From: Rhizoclosmatium globosum
Lineage: Eukaryota > Chytridiomycota > Chytridiomycetes > Chytridiales > Chytriomycetaceae
Direction of reading: 5' to 3'
Length of the DNA: 64,000 nucleotides
Assembly: GCA_002104985.1 (NCBI GenBank)
Contig: MCGO01000008.1
Coordinates: forward strand, 62,001-126,000
The notes below the pieces were generated by a model that did no database searches, was not told where the DNA came from, and saw only the letters and a program-made list of their open reading frames with translations. A program made the translations under genes and the position numbers. Below, piece by piece: positions 1 through 11,942 of this stretch; position 1 is the stretch's first letter, and each line of letters starts with the position of its first letter.

Positions 1-776
1 TTATGCACGACCCTGACGTTCGGGTCAGAGCGAGTTTGCCCTTTGACAGGCTGAGCGAGACTATCCCATGGGCCTAAGATATCTCGTCACTCGTATTAGC
101 AAGTGCCATCAAAAAGAAGGTGTGGCTAGAATGGAGTATTGGCGGGCAACCAGAGAATCTAAGATGGCTTCGGGTGCTGGGTCTCTCTCGAGACTCGCCA
201 GATCCGTTATCGCCATCTCACCTCGATGCCCCTCCTCCTGGACTTCAGCACAGGCCCCCATCCGTCATTGAAGGGCAAGGCTTTCGTCTCCTGCGTCCCG
301 AGGGCATTGGAGTCTTATTCTTTCGAACAAGATACGTATAAATAGCGGGCGGAACAAGAGGGTTCAGGCCATATTAACGCCCATTTGCAGGAGACCCTGG
401 TTGTGATCTGGTTGGGACTGGAAGCTCATTGTGGGACAGGGAAGCTCGATGGTTTTTGGCATGTTTTGAGAGACAGATGGCTCTCTTTTATACCTGAATT
501 TGGAGGGAGGGAAAGATTTTTTGCCTTTGTTTTGACCAACTGACAATTCTGCATCTCCACGCGCAATCTGATTGGCTGCCTTTTTTGCGCTTTTTGCTTT
601 TTCTTTCCTTTTGGATATTATTGGACGAAGAGAAAGAGGGAAGCGCAAGGATCAAAACACTGTACTTGGAATGAACTAGAGATGACTGTGGCATTCACCA
701 ATCCTTTTGACTTATTCCAGAAACAAACGTCAAATCAAATATTCTTAACCTTCAGTTAGATTAAAAGAGCTGTATA
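1..776. other. No supported gene; intergenic or upstream region
   Basis: I see no reading frame here with domain-like composition or a convincing splice pattern. The short open frames on both strands look random. A TATAAATA element lies at 337-344, but no gene follows it on the plus strand inside the window. A pyrimidine-rich stretch at about 580-640 has no obvious role. The right part (from about 700) probably holds the 3' UTR of the Groucho-like gene, which ends at 777. Confidence 0.4.
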
Positions 777-3765
777 CTACGCGGTGATAGGCTGATGGCT
801 TTTTGAGTATATATTTTGTAGGAATCTCGAGTGGATAAAAGCCTCCTTGATTTTGTTTTTGAGTACAAACGAGCAATTGAACTCGACAAGCTTTGATACG
901 TGTTGAAATTTGGAGAATAAATGGGAAATGCACATTACTGTTATATTAAACATATTCGTCTTATAAACTGCAAAACTATTTTGACTGCCTGTAACAATAT
1001 AGTCACCACATGATGAAACAGTAACATTCAAAACAGATTGTGATTCATCCACCTAAACACAGGGTCAGCATTTTGCAACTCAATCTAAAACACCAAAACT
1101 TACCGAAAACACTTTCCGCACCTCACTGCCGCCGCCAGCTCCAATATCCCACACATCAAACCTCCGATCCCCACAACTAGCTATCCAACTACCACCCTTA
1201 ACAGACTGCAAACCACGCACAACCTTCTCATAAACTCCATCAACCCGTCTCAAAACCTTCAACTCCGGTTGCGTCCAACCATCCCCTGACAAATCAAACT
1301 CAACAAGACTCGACATATCCTGCCTAAAAAAACCGCCCACAAATCAATGACTAAACCAAAACAAAAAAAAAACACTCACCCAACACCCGCAAAAACCCGT
1401 CCCCCACCACCCGCACCCCCACAAACCGCCGTAACCGACTTCCCAAACCCAACAACCCCAACCGACCCCGCTCCCCCCATCCGCGTATCCCACCTCCCCA
1501 AACTCCCCATCGCACTCCCAGAAACAACATACACGCCGTCACAATCAACACCCGTAACAGTAACAGCCCCACCCCCCGTATGCCGTCCAACCGTCCGCAC
1601 GTGGCTTGCAGTACGAACGTCCCATAACCGTACGTCTCCCGACATGTGTGTTGTGACGGCTGTACGCGCGTCAGGGATATATAGGATGCGAGTGTGTACG
1701 ATGGGTTTTTGATTTGGGGTGTAGTGGTTGTGGGATGGATTTGGGTGGATGATATGATTTCGAGAGATGGCTGTTTAGATAGGGGTTAGATGGATGAGAG
1801 GATTGGTTAGGGGTTTTTCAGTTTTGAGGTGGGGAAAGGGGGGAGGTACTTACGGAGGCGGTGTCACAGAACATGATTTGATCCATTTCTCCACCGAGGA
1901 TCATTGTTTTCCGTTTGATGAGAGTTTAATGGTTCGAATGGCTGACGAGTTTGGACAGGAGATGATTCCTGACTGTCGTGGATTGGTTTGTTGGGAAATA
2001 TCCCAGATCTGCACACAGTCCTTTAAACCCACGTAGGCTAGACTATATGGATCTGAAAGCTCCATTGCAGATACAGGACACGCTGTTTCAATTCGAAACA
2101 AAGTTTTCTGTGAGGATGGTAGTCGCCGTTTTGTATAAGAGGAGACTCTACTATTGTTGAACGGCACTGAAATCAGATTCTTCGCCATCAAATTCAGCAT
2201 TGGTTTCGTTTTCGTCGTCGTCGTCATCAAGGACATGAACAACAGAATCCGAGGACTCGTTCCTCAATTCCTCCTTCACTGCATCTTCAATTGTGAGATC
2301 AACTGCTTTTTGGAGATGTCGTGCAGCGGCGGCTTGTAATACGGATGCTTTGCTCGGGACGATAGCAGGTCTGAGCGGGGATGAAGACGATGAAGAGTCT
2401 TGATCATCAGCTCTTTGTCTCTTTGTTGTTTGAAGAGATGACTCTTGAGACTGTTCAAGGCCTGTTGGTGTTGATTTCCGTTGGTAGTAGTAGCGGAGGA
2501 AGGCGGTTGGGAAAGATGGGTGTTTGTAGAGCCGAGTGTTCAGTTGAAGAATTATTGGACATGGGAGCTTGAGATCCAGTTTTATCGTGTCTAGTTGATT
2601 TTGAATTCGATGTTCATGAAATTCGGGCTGATAGTAGTTTGTGAACTCTTGCGAATATTGTCGCTCGAGTTGTGAGGGAGGTGGATAATAGGATGGTTGT
2701 TGCGGGCATATTGATGGTGTTGTATTTTAGGATGAGAATGAGAGGAAAATGAAGAAGGGCCACCGTGTCACGTTGATGATGGGTTTGATGTATATTGCTT
2801 GAGGACGGCCCGGCAAGCAAACGGATTTGGGCGATAGGAAATTGGAGAATATGGTGTTTGATTATGATGATCGGGATTAAGATGTTGAGGTTGGTACGGA
2901 TGATGAGGGCCAGGTGGAGGAGGGGTGGACGGTAATGATGGTCCATATGAGCCTATTTTGATTCGTTGCATTGGTTTACAGTTATGAGATTATAAAGAGC
3001 GTACAGAATCTGCCAAGTTGTTCAGGTCCACCAATATTGAAGTGCGGACCTCTTCCGGCATGTAAACGAGCATTTGGTTGATGATGTCTTTGAAGCCCCT
3101 CAACAAGCGTTCATGATGCAATGTCTTTTGTTTGTGTTCAGCTTCGGCCAATTTGCTCTAGTTAGGACAGAGTCAAAGCAGTACCAGTACCCTCTGATGC
3201 TACCCGATCGTACTCTCTGTGCAGCAGGTGGTTCTCCCTGTACACCGCCTTCACGGCATATCCAATGAGCACCAAGTCGTCTTTGAGCTGGTTCAGACGC
3301 GAAAAGGCCGGTGCGAGAAGGTCTGTGCCGCCACGTCGTCTGGAAGAGTTGTTGAAGAGGGTGTGCGTGATGATGTTGTTGTTGCGGGTCGGTGTTGGTT
3401 GCTGCTTCTTTTTGTTGTTTGTGTTTGTGTTTGAGATTGAAGTGGTTTTGCTGTTGTTGTTGTTGTTGCTGTTGCTGAGGAAGGTCGATTGAATCGGGAA
3501 GCGGAACAAGAGCAACTCTGTTTCAATTCAATTTAAAGTCAATTCAATTCAATTCAATCAAATTAAGACAAAACAAAACAAACCGGCGCTGTGGGTCACT
3601 TGGATCAGTTATACTTGCACCCATCGTTGGTGCTGTTCGAGATGCGAGTGGCTTGAATGCTGCAACATCGGTCTGCTGGTGCAACGTGTGTCGCAGCGAT
3701 ACGGATCCTTTGGGTCGGCCAGGCCCTCGCTTTGGTGGTGGTGGTGGTGGTGGTGGTTGGTCCAT
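777..3765 (-). CDS. Groucho/TLE-like corepressor with N-terminal AT-hook
   Basis: Transcriptional corepressor of the Groucho/TLE type, expected in the nucleus. The N-terminus (3765 downward) is a proline run followed by an AT-hook, KRGPGRPKGS. A coiled-coil region follows (LKDDLVLIGYAVKAVYREN, then after a 46-bp intron SKLAEAEHKQKTLHHERLL), comparable to the TLE Q domain. Low-complexity P/H/Q/S sequence and an acidic stretch lead to a C-terminal WD40 propeller. The propeller contains VQIWDISQQ, the segment SSNGK...MILGGEMDQI, GDVRLWDVRTASHVRTV, WIASCGDRRFDVWDI and a final blade SVLNVTVSSCGDYIVTGS. These follow the Groucho propeller blade by blade better than Tup1. Introns are short. The frame breaks at 1907-1910 (AAAA on the coding strand), and exon joins around 2150-2990 are uncertain. 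The stop at 777 is the first in frame after the last blade. Confidence 0.72.
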
Positions 3766-3856
3766 GTCAATTCAATTCAATCAAGGAAGAAAAAATGTAT
3801 TTTTAGCCAATCAAATACCGCCTGGTTTCTCATTTCCCTATCCAACCAATTAAGCC

Positions 3857-6800
3857 TCAGAGTGTTGAATGGCACTATTTACAAATATTAGAACAGGTTT
3901 ATCTACAGGTCTACAGGTTAAACGAAAAGAAACTCACCAATGGGCAGCAATTCAATCCTGCGATTTCAGTCTCAATCGCTCGATGCTTGCATGTCTGGCA
4001 CATGAAGTGGATCGACTCATAGATGGGTCTCCCCGATGCGATACATGTTGGAAATGTAAAGTTGCATGAAGAACATGAAGTGTCGCTATTAAAGCCGCCA
4101 TTTTAAGTTTCATATATTATGACCATCACTTTACGTACCTATCCAAAATACCATGACCGCAATTGCTGCATGCTATCTCAAACCCAGGAGGATTGCTCGG
4201 TGTGAATTTCGTAAAGATGGATATCGCTAATTGTTCAACAGCATCTCTTTCCGCCTCCGTAAACGTCTCCAGTGCTTCCAACTTAATAAACGCAGAAGAA
4301 CATGTTGCAAAATGATTGTAATGGAATGCAGCGAGCGCAAGAAGTGAATAAATCTTGAGCGGTTCGATAATGTCTTCATAATTCTTCAAATGAAGCGACT
4401 ACAAAAAAGAGTTGACAGTCAATCAACAATCAATTCAAATAATAAATATACTTCATAAATACACTTACAGTTCGCATAGCACCGGCAACATTCCCGTTAT
4501 AAAACTGTCTCTGTGCCAAGATATAGAAATGATACGCCTCAGCCCCTCGCCACACGTTATCAAGAAACTTTGTCTCCATCGCACTTCCCTTTTCTTCTGC
4601 AAGCAAACCCTCAAGTGCGCCAATCACTTCATTGTCAGAAGCCGCTGGTGTCTTTCGAGACTTTGTCAGTTGATGATATCGTTCGACTTCCAGGGCTGCA
4701 AGAACATGGAACTTTTTCGTGTGTAATGGGTTCTTGTTTTCTTTGGCGGATTGCTCGGCGAGCTATCGAAATATTCGGGATTTTAGAGGCAACACCAATA
4801 GGGTGGTGCTGAAACTCACATCATACAGCAAACGAGCACTTTTTTGACAATAGTTTGCTTTACGATACAGTTCAATAGCTGTGACGATCTTGTTCTTTTC
4901 GAGAAGCTGTGCGGCGTAGGTTGCAAGAAGAGATTCGATTCCTTGGAATCGGTGGGCTTCAGCAAGGTCCACAGCCATATTCCACTGATATTGGGCGTGA
5001 GAAATATATTAAATGAAGTGCTGCTCTTGATCTTACTCTGTTGAGCTGGACGCAAGTGTCGATCGCAGACTTGACATCCCCGGCCTTGATATAAGCCGAC
5101 ACAGCCTGATCACACAGCCCAACAGTAACAAACTTTTCAGCGAATATTCTAAATAATCATACATCAGAGAAGTTCATACCATAAACGAAAACCAAAAGAC
5201 TCACCACAAGCAACGGACTACTCTCCGCAACCGAATAAATAACCTGCTCCAACTTCTCATATGCTCACACATATAATAACACTCAATCAACCTCTCGTAT
5301 TCCGCCCCTGCAAATAATACGTAACAGCCTGAACCCACCTCTGCCGCTCATAAAATAATCCCCAATACAATTCCACGCCTTCTCAAGCATCACATCATCC
5401 CCAGACCCACCACTCTTAATCAGCTGCACAACACGGAACCAATCCCCCATCTGAGTCCGCAAATCAATCGCAAGGTCCTTTCGATCCATTTCGAGGTATA
5501 TCTTCTCTGCGGTCTCGGTGTGGCCAAAGTAGGTTGCGATTTCGGCGCGTTGCTTGTTTGTGTCGCCGGAGAGTTTTTCGAGCTTTTTGAGGAATTGGAG
5601 GCCTTTGTAGTCGAGGGTGCGGACGAATGCTTTTTGGGCCATGGAGAGGTCGAGGGTTTCGAGGGAGGTGTCGGCGAGGAGTTTCCAGAGGCGGGTGGGG
5701 CGTTTGTTCGATGTAGTGGAGGCTTCTTGGAGGGAGATGTTGGTGATGATGCTGGTGTGAGTGTTTAGTATTCTTCTGAGTGGGGTAGAGTTAACCTCTT
5801 GCTTCACGAAGGGATCTCGAATCTAGCGAGAGAAGATGCTCCTTTGATGGATTTTCGGATCTTTGAAGAGTCATCGAGCAGGAATGTCTTAACTTGAAGG
5901 TTGTCGAACGTTCCGATATCTGATCGAGCAGCTTCAGCAAAAGAAGTCACGATCTAAGAACAACGTACATCCAGAACAAGTCACAGGCTCTTCAGGTACG
6001 TTGTTCTCAAAATAAACAAACGAGTCTTTTCCATAATTGCGAAAGATTCAGGATTATCCGTTGCCCTACGAACATCAGTACAACCCCAACGAATCGTTTG
6101 GAAAGACTCACCACTCGATGTCCCACACATCCTTCCTCTCAAACTCGAATAACTTACCGCCCTCCACAATGTTACTCGAAGTGATATGGCTTCCAGTGTT
6201 CCCTGCAGAACTTCGTTTTCCAAGTTCAAGCATCTTGAGGACACCAGAAACATCCAAAATCGCAAGCCGCGTGCTGTTACAGTTCAACGCGAATATTGTG
6301 GTCGGATCTGGATAGCATATTTTGTTTCGAGAGAAATGGATTGAAGAGCATTTGGAGGAATGTTCCTGACTGACGAGCGATGAGGAGGAGTGTGTCGAGG
6401 CTGAAATGCAGGATATTGGGTCGGATGTTCCTCTGGTATGTATGTATTAGTACATAGCGATGGCTCTAATACACTAACTTGTGTTGCTGGTTTCCAAATT
6501 CAGGAGAGGAATTTCGAGGTTGATTGTGTCTCCAACGTCGTCAATGTGGAACAAACGGTCTTTGAGGCCACCTTCCTTCTTTCTTATGACTGTTTAAGTC
6601 AAAAATAGTCAGTCGTCAAAGTTGGAGGTAGGAGGAACCTTCTAAGCCCCAGACTTTTTGGGAGGCATCCGGAATTGCCAGCAGAACACGTATCCGCTGA
6701 TGCCGCAATTACATGCGTTTTAGTGATTTTGACGGTTTTTGGAGCAAAGTGAACGTGTCTGGTTTCAATCGCTGTTCCTATCGCGTTCGAGACAGTGAGA

Positions 6801-8469
6801 ACGTAACTGCAACATTAACTTTAGTTTCGCATCAATATGCTGCGGAATAAACGTTACTTCTCTCCAGTATCATCCGCCTTCGAAACGAGAAGACAGTATT
6901 CTCCGTGAGCTGCCATCAATGACAGCTTGTTTACAAGTCTTGACGAGAGCGTAAATATTAAACCAGTTTAAATATCACGAAAACGATGTTGACATACTTT
7001 GCGTGCTTCTCATTTGTCCGGGTGTTCCAATACACAACCGTCGTTTCAGGTTGATCATACTTTTGGAATCCATATGCAATCACATCTTGTGCGAAAAAGC
7101 ACCATTTATAGTTTGGACGAATATTTGCAAAGTAGATGAAGGAGTCAACGGCTAAAGCGATACGAAGTCCACCGTGTTCCCATGACAAAGAAGTGATTTT
7201 TCGGCCAGGGACTTTCAGTGACCTTAAATACTATCATTTCAATTAGTATCGACGTATTTTTGATAATCGAAAGGTTTTACCTGTCCAAACGGATCATAAA
7301 ACTGCACAACACTAACTTCCTTCTCCTCTCCCTGCGAACTTCTCGCAAACTGGATCCCCGAAACAGCCAACACAGACCCAAAGTTGTTCCACTTGATGTT
7401 CAAGAACCGCATGTTTGTGTCGAGGACGAGAGGAGACTGGTCCTTGTCATCGCGCATGATTTGTATCTTTCCGTTTTCAAAGGCGATGGCGAGGCAGGGT
7501 GCTTTTGGTTCGACGTATCCGTTGCTTCCGTTGTACCTTAAAGTGGTGGTGAATTTAGATGTTGGAGCCAAGGAGTTGAGGAAGGAGTTGTTTACCAATC
7601 CATTGCTGATATTTTGAGTGTCGTGGCGTTGTCGCTACAGTAGACGGGAAGTTTCGACTGTTCAACGCATTAGTAGACGCGTGAAAAAACTAATATCAAC
7701 TATACCAGAAACGTTCCGGTCCCGTCGTAATAATGTAACTCACCGTTCATGAGTCCAAACAAGATGTTCTTCCTTCTGGGACCACTGAACATACGCCAGG
7801 TTTGTATTTTTCAACTCTTTCCCCCAGATTCTATTTCCATCGACGGATCCGACAATCACAGCACCTTGACATGAACATTAGTTTTCGTTACAGAGTCCTC
7901 AATGACCAACCATCTTCGTAAATAATACAAATTCGTTGACCATCTTTACTCCATTCCATATCCGCCACAACACTCTTATTTCTGTTATTGATCATCTCTT
8001 CGTACCTATGTGTAAGTCAAAAGTTTAACTGACACTTAGGAGCTGAAGTAAACACATACCAAACGCCTTTATACAAGATCCACACAATAATCAATCCATA
8101 TTGATCTGAAGTAGTAAGCTTCCTATGCTGTTCATTCCACTTGGATACAACCACGGCACCTGTCAACCAATATTTAACAACCTGCGACAAACTGTCAAAT
8201 TCATTGCGAACCAGAATGTCCCTCGAGTGTCTGATTCATGCTCAAGTTACTCGTTGCTGCTGCTTCCGCGGGCTTCTTTCCATCCGGAGATGCGGCCGCG
8301 GTAGCTGGAGCTGGGACTGCAGGAGGAGGGTTCTCAAGTTAAGTACTTTCAAAAGCCCGTCTTCTCCTCCACACGCGATCCAGCCTTGATCATTGTCCCA
8401 TGACACTGTTCGAAGCTTGATTCCGTTGGGAATCGCGATCTTCTTGGATAAGAAGACGAACATAGACAT
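3857..8469 (-). CDS. IFT121: Intraflagellar transport protein IFT121/WDR35
   Basis: Subunit of the IFT-A complex, which drives retrograde transport and membrane-protein entry in the flagellum. The start [16 protein letters not shown] at 8469 and the following [13 protein letters not shown] match the first blade of WDR35. Later segments also fit the family: [20 protein letters not shown] (about 7.5 kb), [20 protein letters not shown] (about 7.1 kb), [18 protein letters not shown] (about 5.5 kb), [20 protein letters not shown] (about 4.5 kb) and [19 protein letters not shown] (about 4.35 kb). The C-terminal zinc-binding tail is spliced (CQTCKH, then CCPLCHSTL), ending at the TGA at 3857-3859. 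Two WD40 propellers plus TPR-like helices give near full family length over more than ten exons. It lies head-to-tail about 90 bp upstream of the Groucho-like gene. A flagellated life stage is implied. Confidence 0.93.
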
Positions 8470-8570
8470 CTTTGGATGTTGTTGTGATTCAAAAGATTGT
8501 CACTATGGAATAAAAGAAGGGAATTACAATTTATTGAAACTATATTATCTAGGAACAACTAAGTCAGTCT

Positions 8571-10373
8571 TTAAGCTTTTTCGAGGAGGTTCTCCTGTGA
8601 TGAAGTTGGCTGATTATGAGGTCTACCACCAATAACAGGTTTCGCGGCAACAACATATTCCAAACGACCCCACAGCATCTGAGATAATGAAGATGAGCAC
8701 AGTTGGAAAATCACGTAGACCAGTCCGATGGGGAATAAGATCCAATCAAGCATATCCGCCCAATTTCTCTTGACTTCATTCGAAATCGCACTCTTCTTTC
8801 CTAGCCTATTCAAAGTCCCAGCCTCAACGCTTCCCGCAACCCAACGACCTTCCGAACACCATGTATAAAGCCCTTCATAACCAACAGCAACCATCACAGT
8901 CACAGGAATAACCAACATCTGAATATAAATCATCCAAGTTGGAATCCATGCAACAACCCTCGGAACTGAAGCCCCTTCAACTCCATACAACACCTTCCAC
9001 CATCCATTCGGCAAAGCGTTCATGAACGCGGGACCATACCCAGGAATCACAATGACAGCAAGAACATTGATAATCAGAGCGTGGATCGGCCAAATCAGCG
9101 ACTCAAGTGTGTGAAACCCTTGCAAAAAGAGACGAACCCAACGTCCCCCCATATCCCAAACCCTCTGCCCTCGCGATCGTTCACATGGATACAAAAACTC
9201 AGCCTCCAAAACCGGAACATTCGTATCCGCTCCAACCATTTTCAACAACGCGACCGAGACAAAGAAACTGAACTCAAGAACTCCACCCCAATAATGCCTC
9301 TTGACCTGAATACGTTTCGCGGTTATATCAGAGTACCACGTTCCTGAACCGACAATGTTGCATTGACTTGCGGGGTGTAAATCGGGTGGAACCTGAGGGC
9401 TCCGTTTGTGGCGAATGTGAGTCTGAGGGCAGTGTGCCAATCTTCGGCGAGACCGTTTGAGTCCCAGCCGACTTTGTTTGCGAGTTCGAATGGGAGGGAG
9501 TATGTGCTTAGGGGTACTGATACGGGGTAGTATGGGAGGAATGTTGAGAGTTGGGTTACGGAGAGACAAATGTCCATGATTCGCACGATTGCGGGGACAG
9601 AGTTTGAGTTTCTGTCAAATGTGTTGAATGGAGTGTAAAAATGGAGATGGGCAGTTTCTTTTTGGGCTGTTGCGAGAGTGGAGAGTTTGTCAAAGTAATC
9701 TGCTGTTAGCAGTGTATCAGCATCTTGAATTGTGAGAATCGTTTTGCTGCGAAGTTCTGAAGATTCCATAATAGTTGCAATTTGTTTGGCAGCCCATGCC
9801 ACGTTGGCAGCCTTCCCTCGCTGTTCACCAGGAATGTTCTTTGGATGATGCGTAAAGTGGACAAACGCAAAGTATGGACTGAATTCATCAATAAGCTGTG
9901 CAGCTTTCTTCTCTGAATCTTTTTCGCCTTGTTCCATAGCCAAACAAATCTAGAGTTTGATGGTTAGAAATCGTTATTTGTCACTGATGATGATGTGATA
10001 CCTTGTATCGTTGCTTTGCCATTCTGTGACTCGCAAGGACTTCCAAAGTATCGCTAAGAGTCTCGATATCCTCCTTGTAGTTTGGAATAATGATCCAATG
10101 GTCGATATCGTCTCTTGAATCCAACTGCAAATTGGTCTTGGCCATGTGCCAGGCAAACCAAATACCCACGACTGCCCGCGACACCGACAGGACAAAGATG
10201 ATGTTGAGAGCAATATAGTAGAACGCAAAAAGGTCTGGGGCGTAGCGAGGAGTGAAGAGGGTGAAGGGGATCATGAGAATCAACAGTGTTCCAGGTACTC
10301 GTTGAAGTATCTGCTGCAGAATCCTTTGGACAGGAGGCGTTTCTTTATACGAAGACTTTGAGTCATTGGTCAT
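8571..10373 (-). CDS. Membrane-bound GT2 family glycosyltransferase
   Basis: Processive-type family 2 glycosyltransferase. Two transmembrane helices near the N-terminus (LLILMIPFTLF..., FYYIALNIIFVLSV) precede the cytosolic catalytic domain. Visible signatures are HWIIIPNYKED (nucleotide-sugar strand), GEQRGKAANVAWAAK, the DxD-like IQDADTLL, LAEDWHTALRL (general-base ED) and a QxxRH variant, IQVKRHYWGG. Four or five C-terminal membrane segments follow (IHALIINVLAVIVIPGYG, MIYIQMLVIPVTVMVAVGY and others). One intron (about 9,953-10,001) splits KQRYK from ICLAMEQ. The catalytic half and membrane half are in different frames around 9,350-9,370, with no splice pair of the right phase, so a one-base sequence error or a real break is likely. 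Substrate cannot be read from sequence. It is divergent from the MYND gene. Confidence 0.75.
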
Positions 10374-10716
10374 GATGGTAGGGACGGAAATGATGGCGGA
10401 AGTGGAAGGATACAGAATGGATTCGAGTAACGATTTTTATGTTCCTCTTATTGGGAAAAAGGGCACGCCCACCTTCCTTCCCAAGATATGTATTCTCCCT
10501 TAATTTATCTTTTTTATTTACATTAAATAAGTGCTCTTCCAGTTTCCTCTTTCGCTCTCCTTTCTTTTTTTTGAACAACAACAAAGATGGAAACTGTCGA
10601 ATCGTACTACTACAACCAAGCAACTGAGAGTGGAACCCTCATGTTTTCGCAAGCAATGATGGTATTCAATCTAGCAACCGTTTTAGACGGGTGAGTGCGT
10701 GCCGGGTCGCTCTAGG
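10374..10716. promoter_or_regulatory. Divergent intergenic region between GT2 and MYND genes
   Basis: This 343-bp spacer must carry promoters for both flanking genes. It contains a CT-rich block (about 10,540-10,575) typical of a fungal 5' region before the plus-strand gene. An ATG at 10,585 opens a frame that would join the MYND gene in phase if a very short GTGAGT...CTAG segment (10,691-10,715, 25 bp) were removed. That is shorter than other introns here, so the upstream exon is only a possibility. Confidence 0.35.
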
Positions 10717-11913
10717 ATGGATTCTAACAGCCAAGCACTGCGACTTAGCGCCGAATCCACAACGACCAATCTCGCCCTCGATCGCTTCGCCGCTTCGTTC
10801 ATCAGCGACATCCGCCCAGACTTTCACGAAATCCAAAACATTCTCGATCCAGATTCAATCAGAACACTCAGAACCGCGGCAACGAAAGCATCAAAGAAAC
10901 CATGCCAGGAAGAGCCGTGTATGTGTCCACGGGGCGTGTCCGTGCCCTATGTCGATGCACTTGTTGTTTTGGCGGGTCTCAGAACGTACTTTGACAAGGA
11001 TTTGGATAAGGCGATGACTCACTTGAACAGTGCTTTGGATTCAAAGTGGGGACTTGACTTGAAGGAGAAAGCTTGGAAGCATGAGACGTTCAAGGGCGAT
11101 GAGCTGGAGGCTCTTAAGTGTGATGCCATGAAGTACGACTTGATCAAACAGTTCTATGCCCGTATTCTGTATCAGAAGGAATCAAAGGCCTTCAAAGACA
11201 CACGCTCAAGCGCTATACCCCGTACCCTCGAAATGGTGGATGATATTCTCAAACAACGGAAGTTTCCGTGGATGCAAATCATTCGTGTCGATGCTCTCTA
11301 TCAGGATGCCATATCTGATCCAAAGCTGTTTGATGAGGCTGGCGAAAAGTTGATCAAAGAAGTTCGTGAGATGCGTCAACAGCATGAGCAGCGTTCGATT
11401 GTAACATCTGCTGCATTGATTGAAGCGTATGAAATAGCTGCAACTTATTTGGTTGAACGAAAGCGCCGTTACTCCACCTCTACAGACTGGGCCCCATCGG
11501 ATGATAACCTAGACTATTCTGCACGCTGGTGGTACGAAAAGTCGTTGGAAATCGCAGTTGAATTGGAATATGTTGGAGAAAAATCTATTCCGCTATCCCT
11601 CCATTTCCCCTCAGTCGCCCTTCGCTTCACGGATATTGCAAACGCTTACAAAGCTCGTAGAAAGGCGACCAAGAAAGAATACAAGGCGAGTATCAGCCAA
11701 GAATCAGATATGCGCAAGTGCTTTAATTGTAATAGTACAAGCAACAATTTGAAAAAGTGTGGAGGATGTGGTCAATTTGCTTATTGCTCAAAGGAATGCC
11801 AAAAGACTCACTGGAAGAAAGGTCACAAAGAAGCGTGCGGGCAGATGAAGGATGTGAAAGACAAAGTGGATCAGTTGAGCAGTCTTCATGTTTCTTACAA
11901 AGGTCTTATGTAA
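10717..11913 (+). CDS. MYND zinc-finger protein
   Basis: A protein of about 398 residues in a single open exon. The C-terminus holds a MYND finger with the full C6HC ligand set: CFNC, CGGC, YCSKEC, then H and C (WKKGHKEAC). MYND fingers bind proline-rich peptides in partner proteins. The rest is helical, without a recognisable catalytic domain. A segment rich in TPR-like pairs (LDKAMTHLNSALDSKWGLDL) may form a scaffold, as in many chytrid and basidiomycete MYND proteins. I chose the first ATG (MDSNSQ); the in-frame sequence upstream starts with GTG. It may extend upstream through a 25-bp intron-like segment. Function unknown beyond a likely protein-interaction role. Confidence 0.8.
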   Translation: MDSNSQALRLSAESTTTNLALDRFAASFISDIRPDFHEIQNILDPDSIRTLRTAATKASKKPCQEEPCMCPRGVSVPYVDALVVLAGLRTYFDKDLDKAMTHLNSALDSKWGLDLKEKAWKHETFKGDELEALKCDAMKYDLIKQFYARILYQKESKAFKDTRSSAIPRTLEMVDDILKQRKFPWMQIIRVDALYQDAISDPKLFDEAGEKLIKEVREMRQQHEQRSIVTSAALIEAYEIAATYLVERKRRYSTSTDWAPSDDNLDYSARWWYEKSLEIAVELEYVGEKSIPLSLHFPSVALRFTDIANAYKARRKATKKEYKASISQESDMRKCFNCNSTSNNLKKCGGCGQFAYCSKECQKTHWKKGHKEACGQMKDVKDKVDQLSSLHVSYKGLM

Positions 11914-11942
11914 ATGTAACTATTAAATGCCATCCATCACGT

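Noticed and set aside
364..648. Lys-rich minus-strand open frame of 94 codons
   Set aside because: Low-complexity composition, overlaps other random frames, and no splice or promoter context; likely chance.
777..2065. Calling the WD40 protein Tup1
   Set aside because: Blade order and motifs follow Groucho/TLE, and the Tup1 tetramerisation signature is not seen; a coiled coil of TLE-Q type precedes it.
9081..9347. Plus-strand frame of 88 codons opposite the GT2 gene
   Set aside because: Shadow of the conserved glycosyltransferase coding strand.
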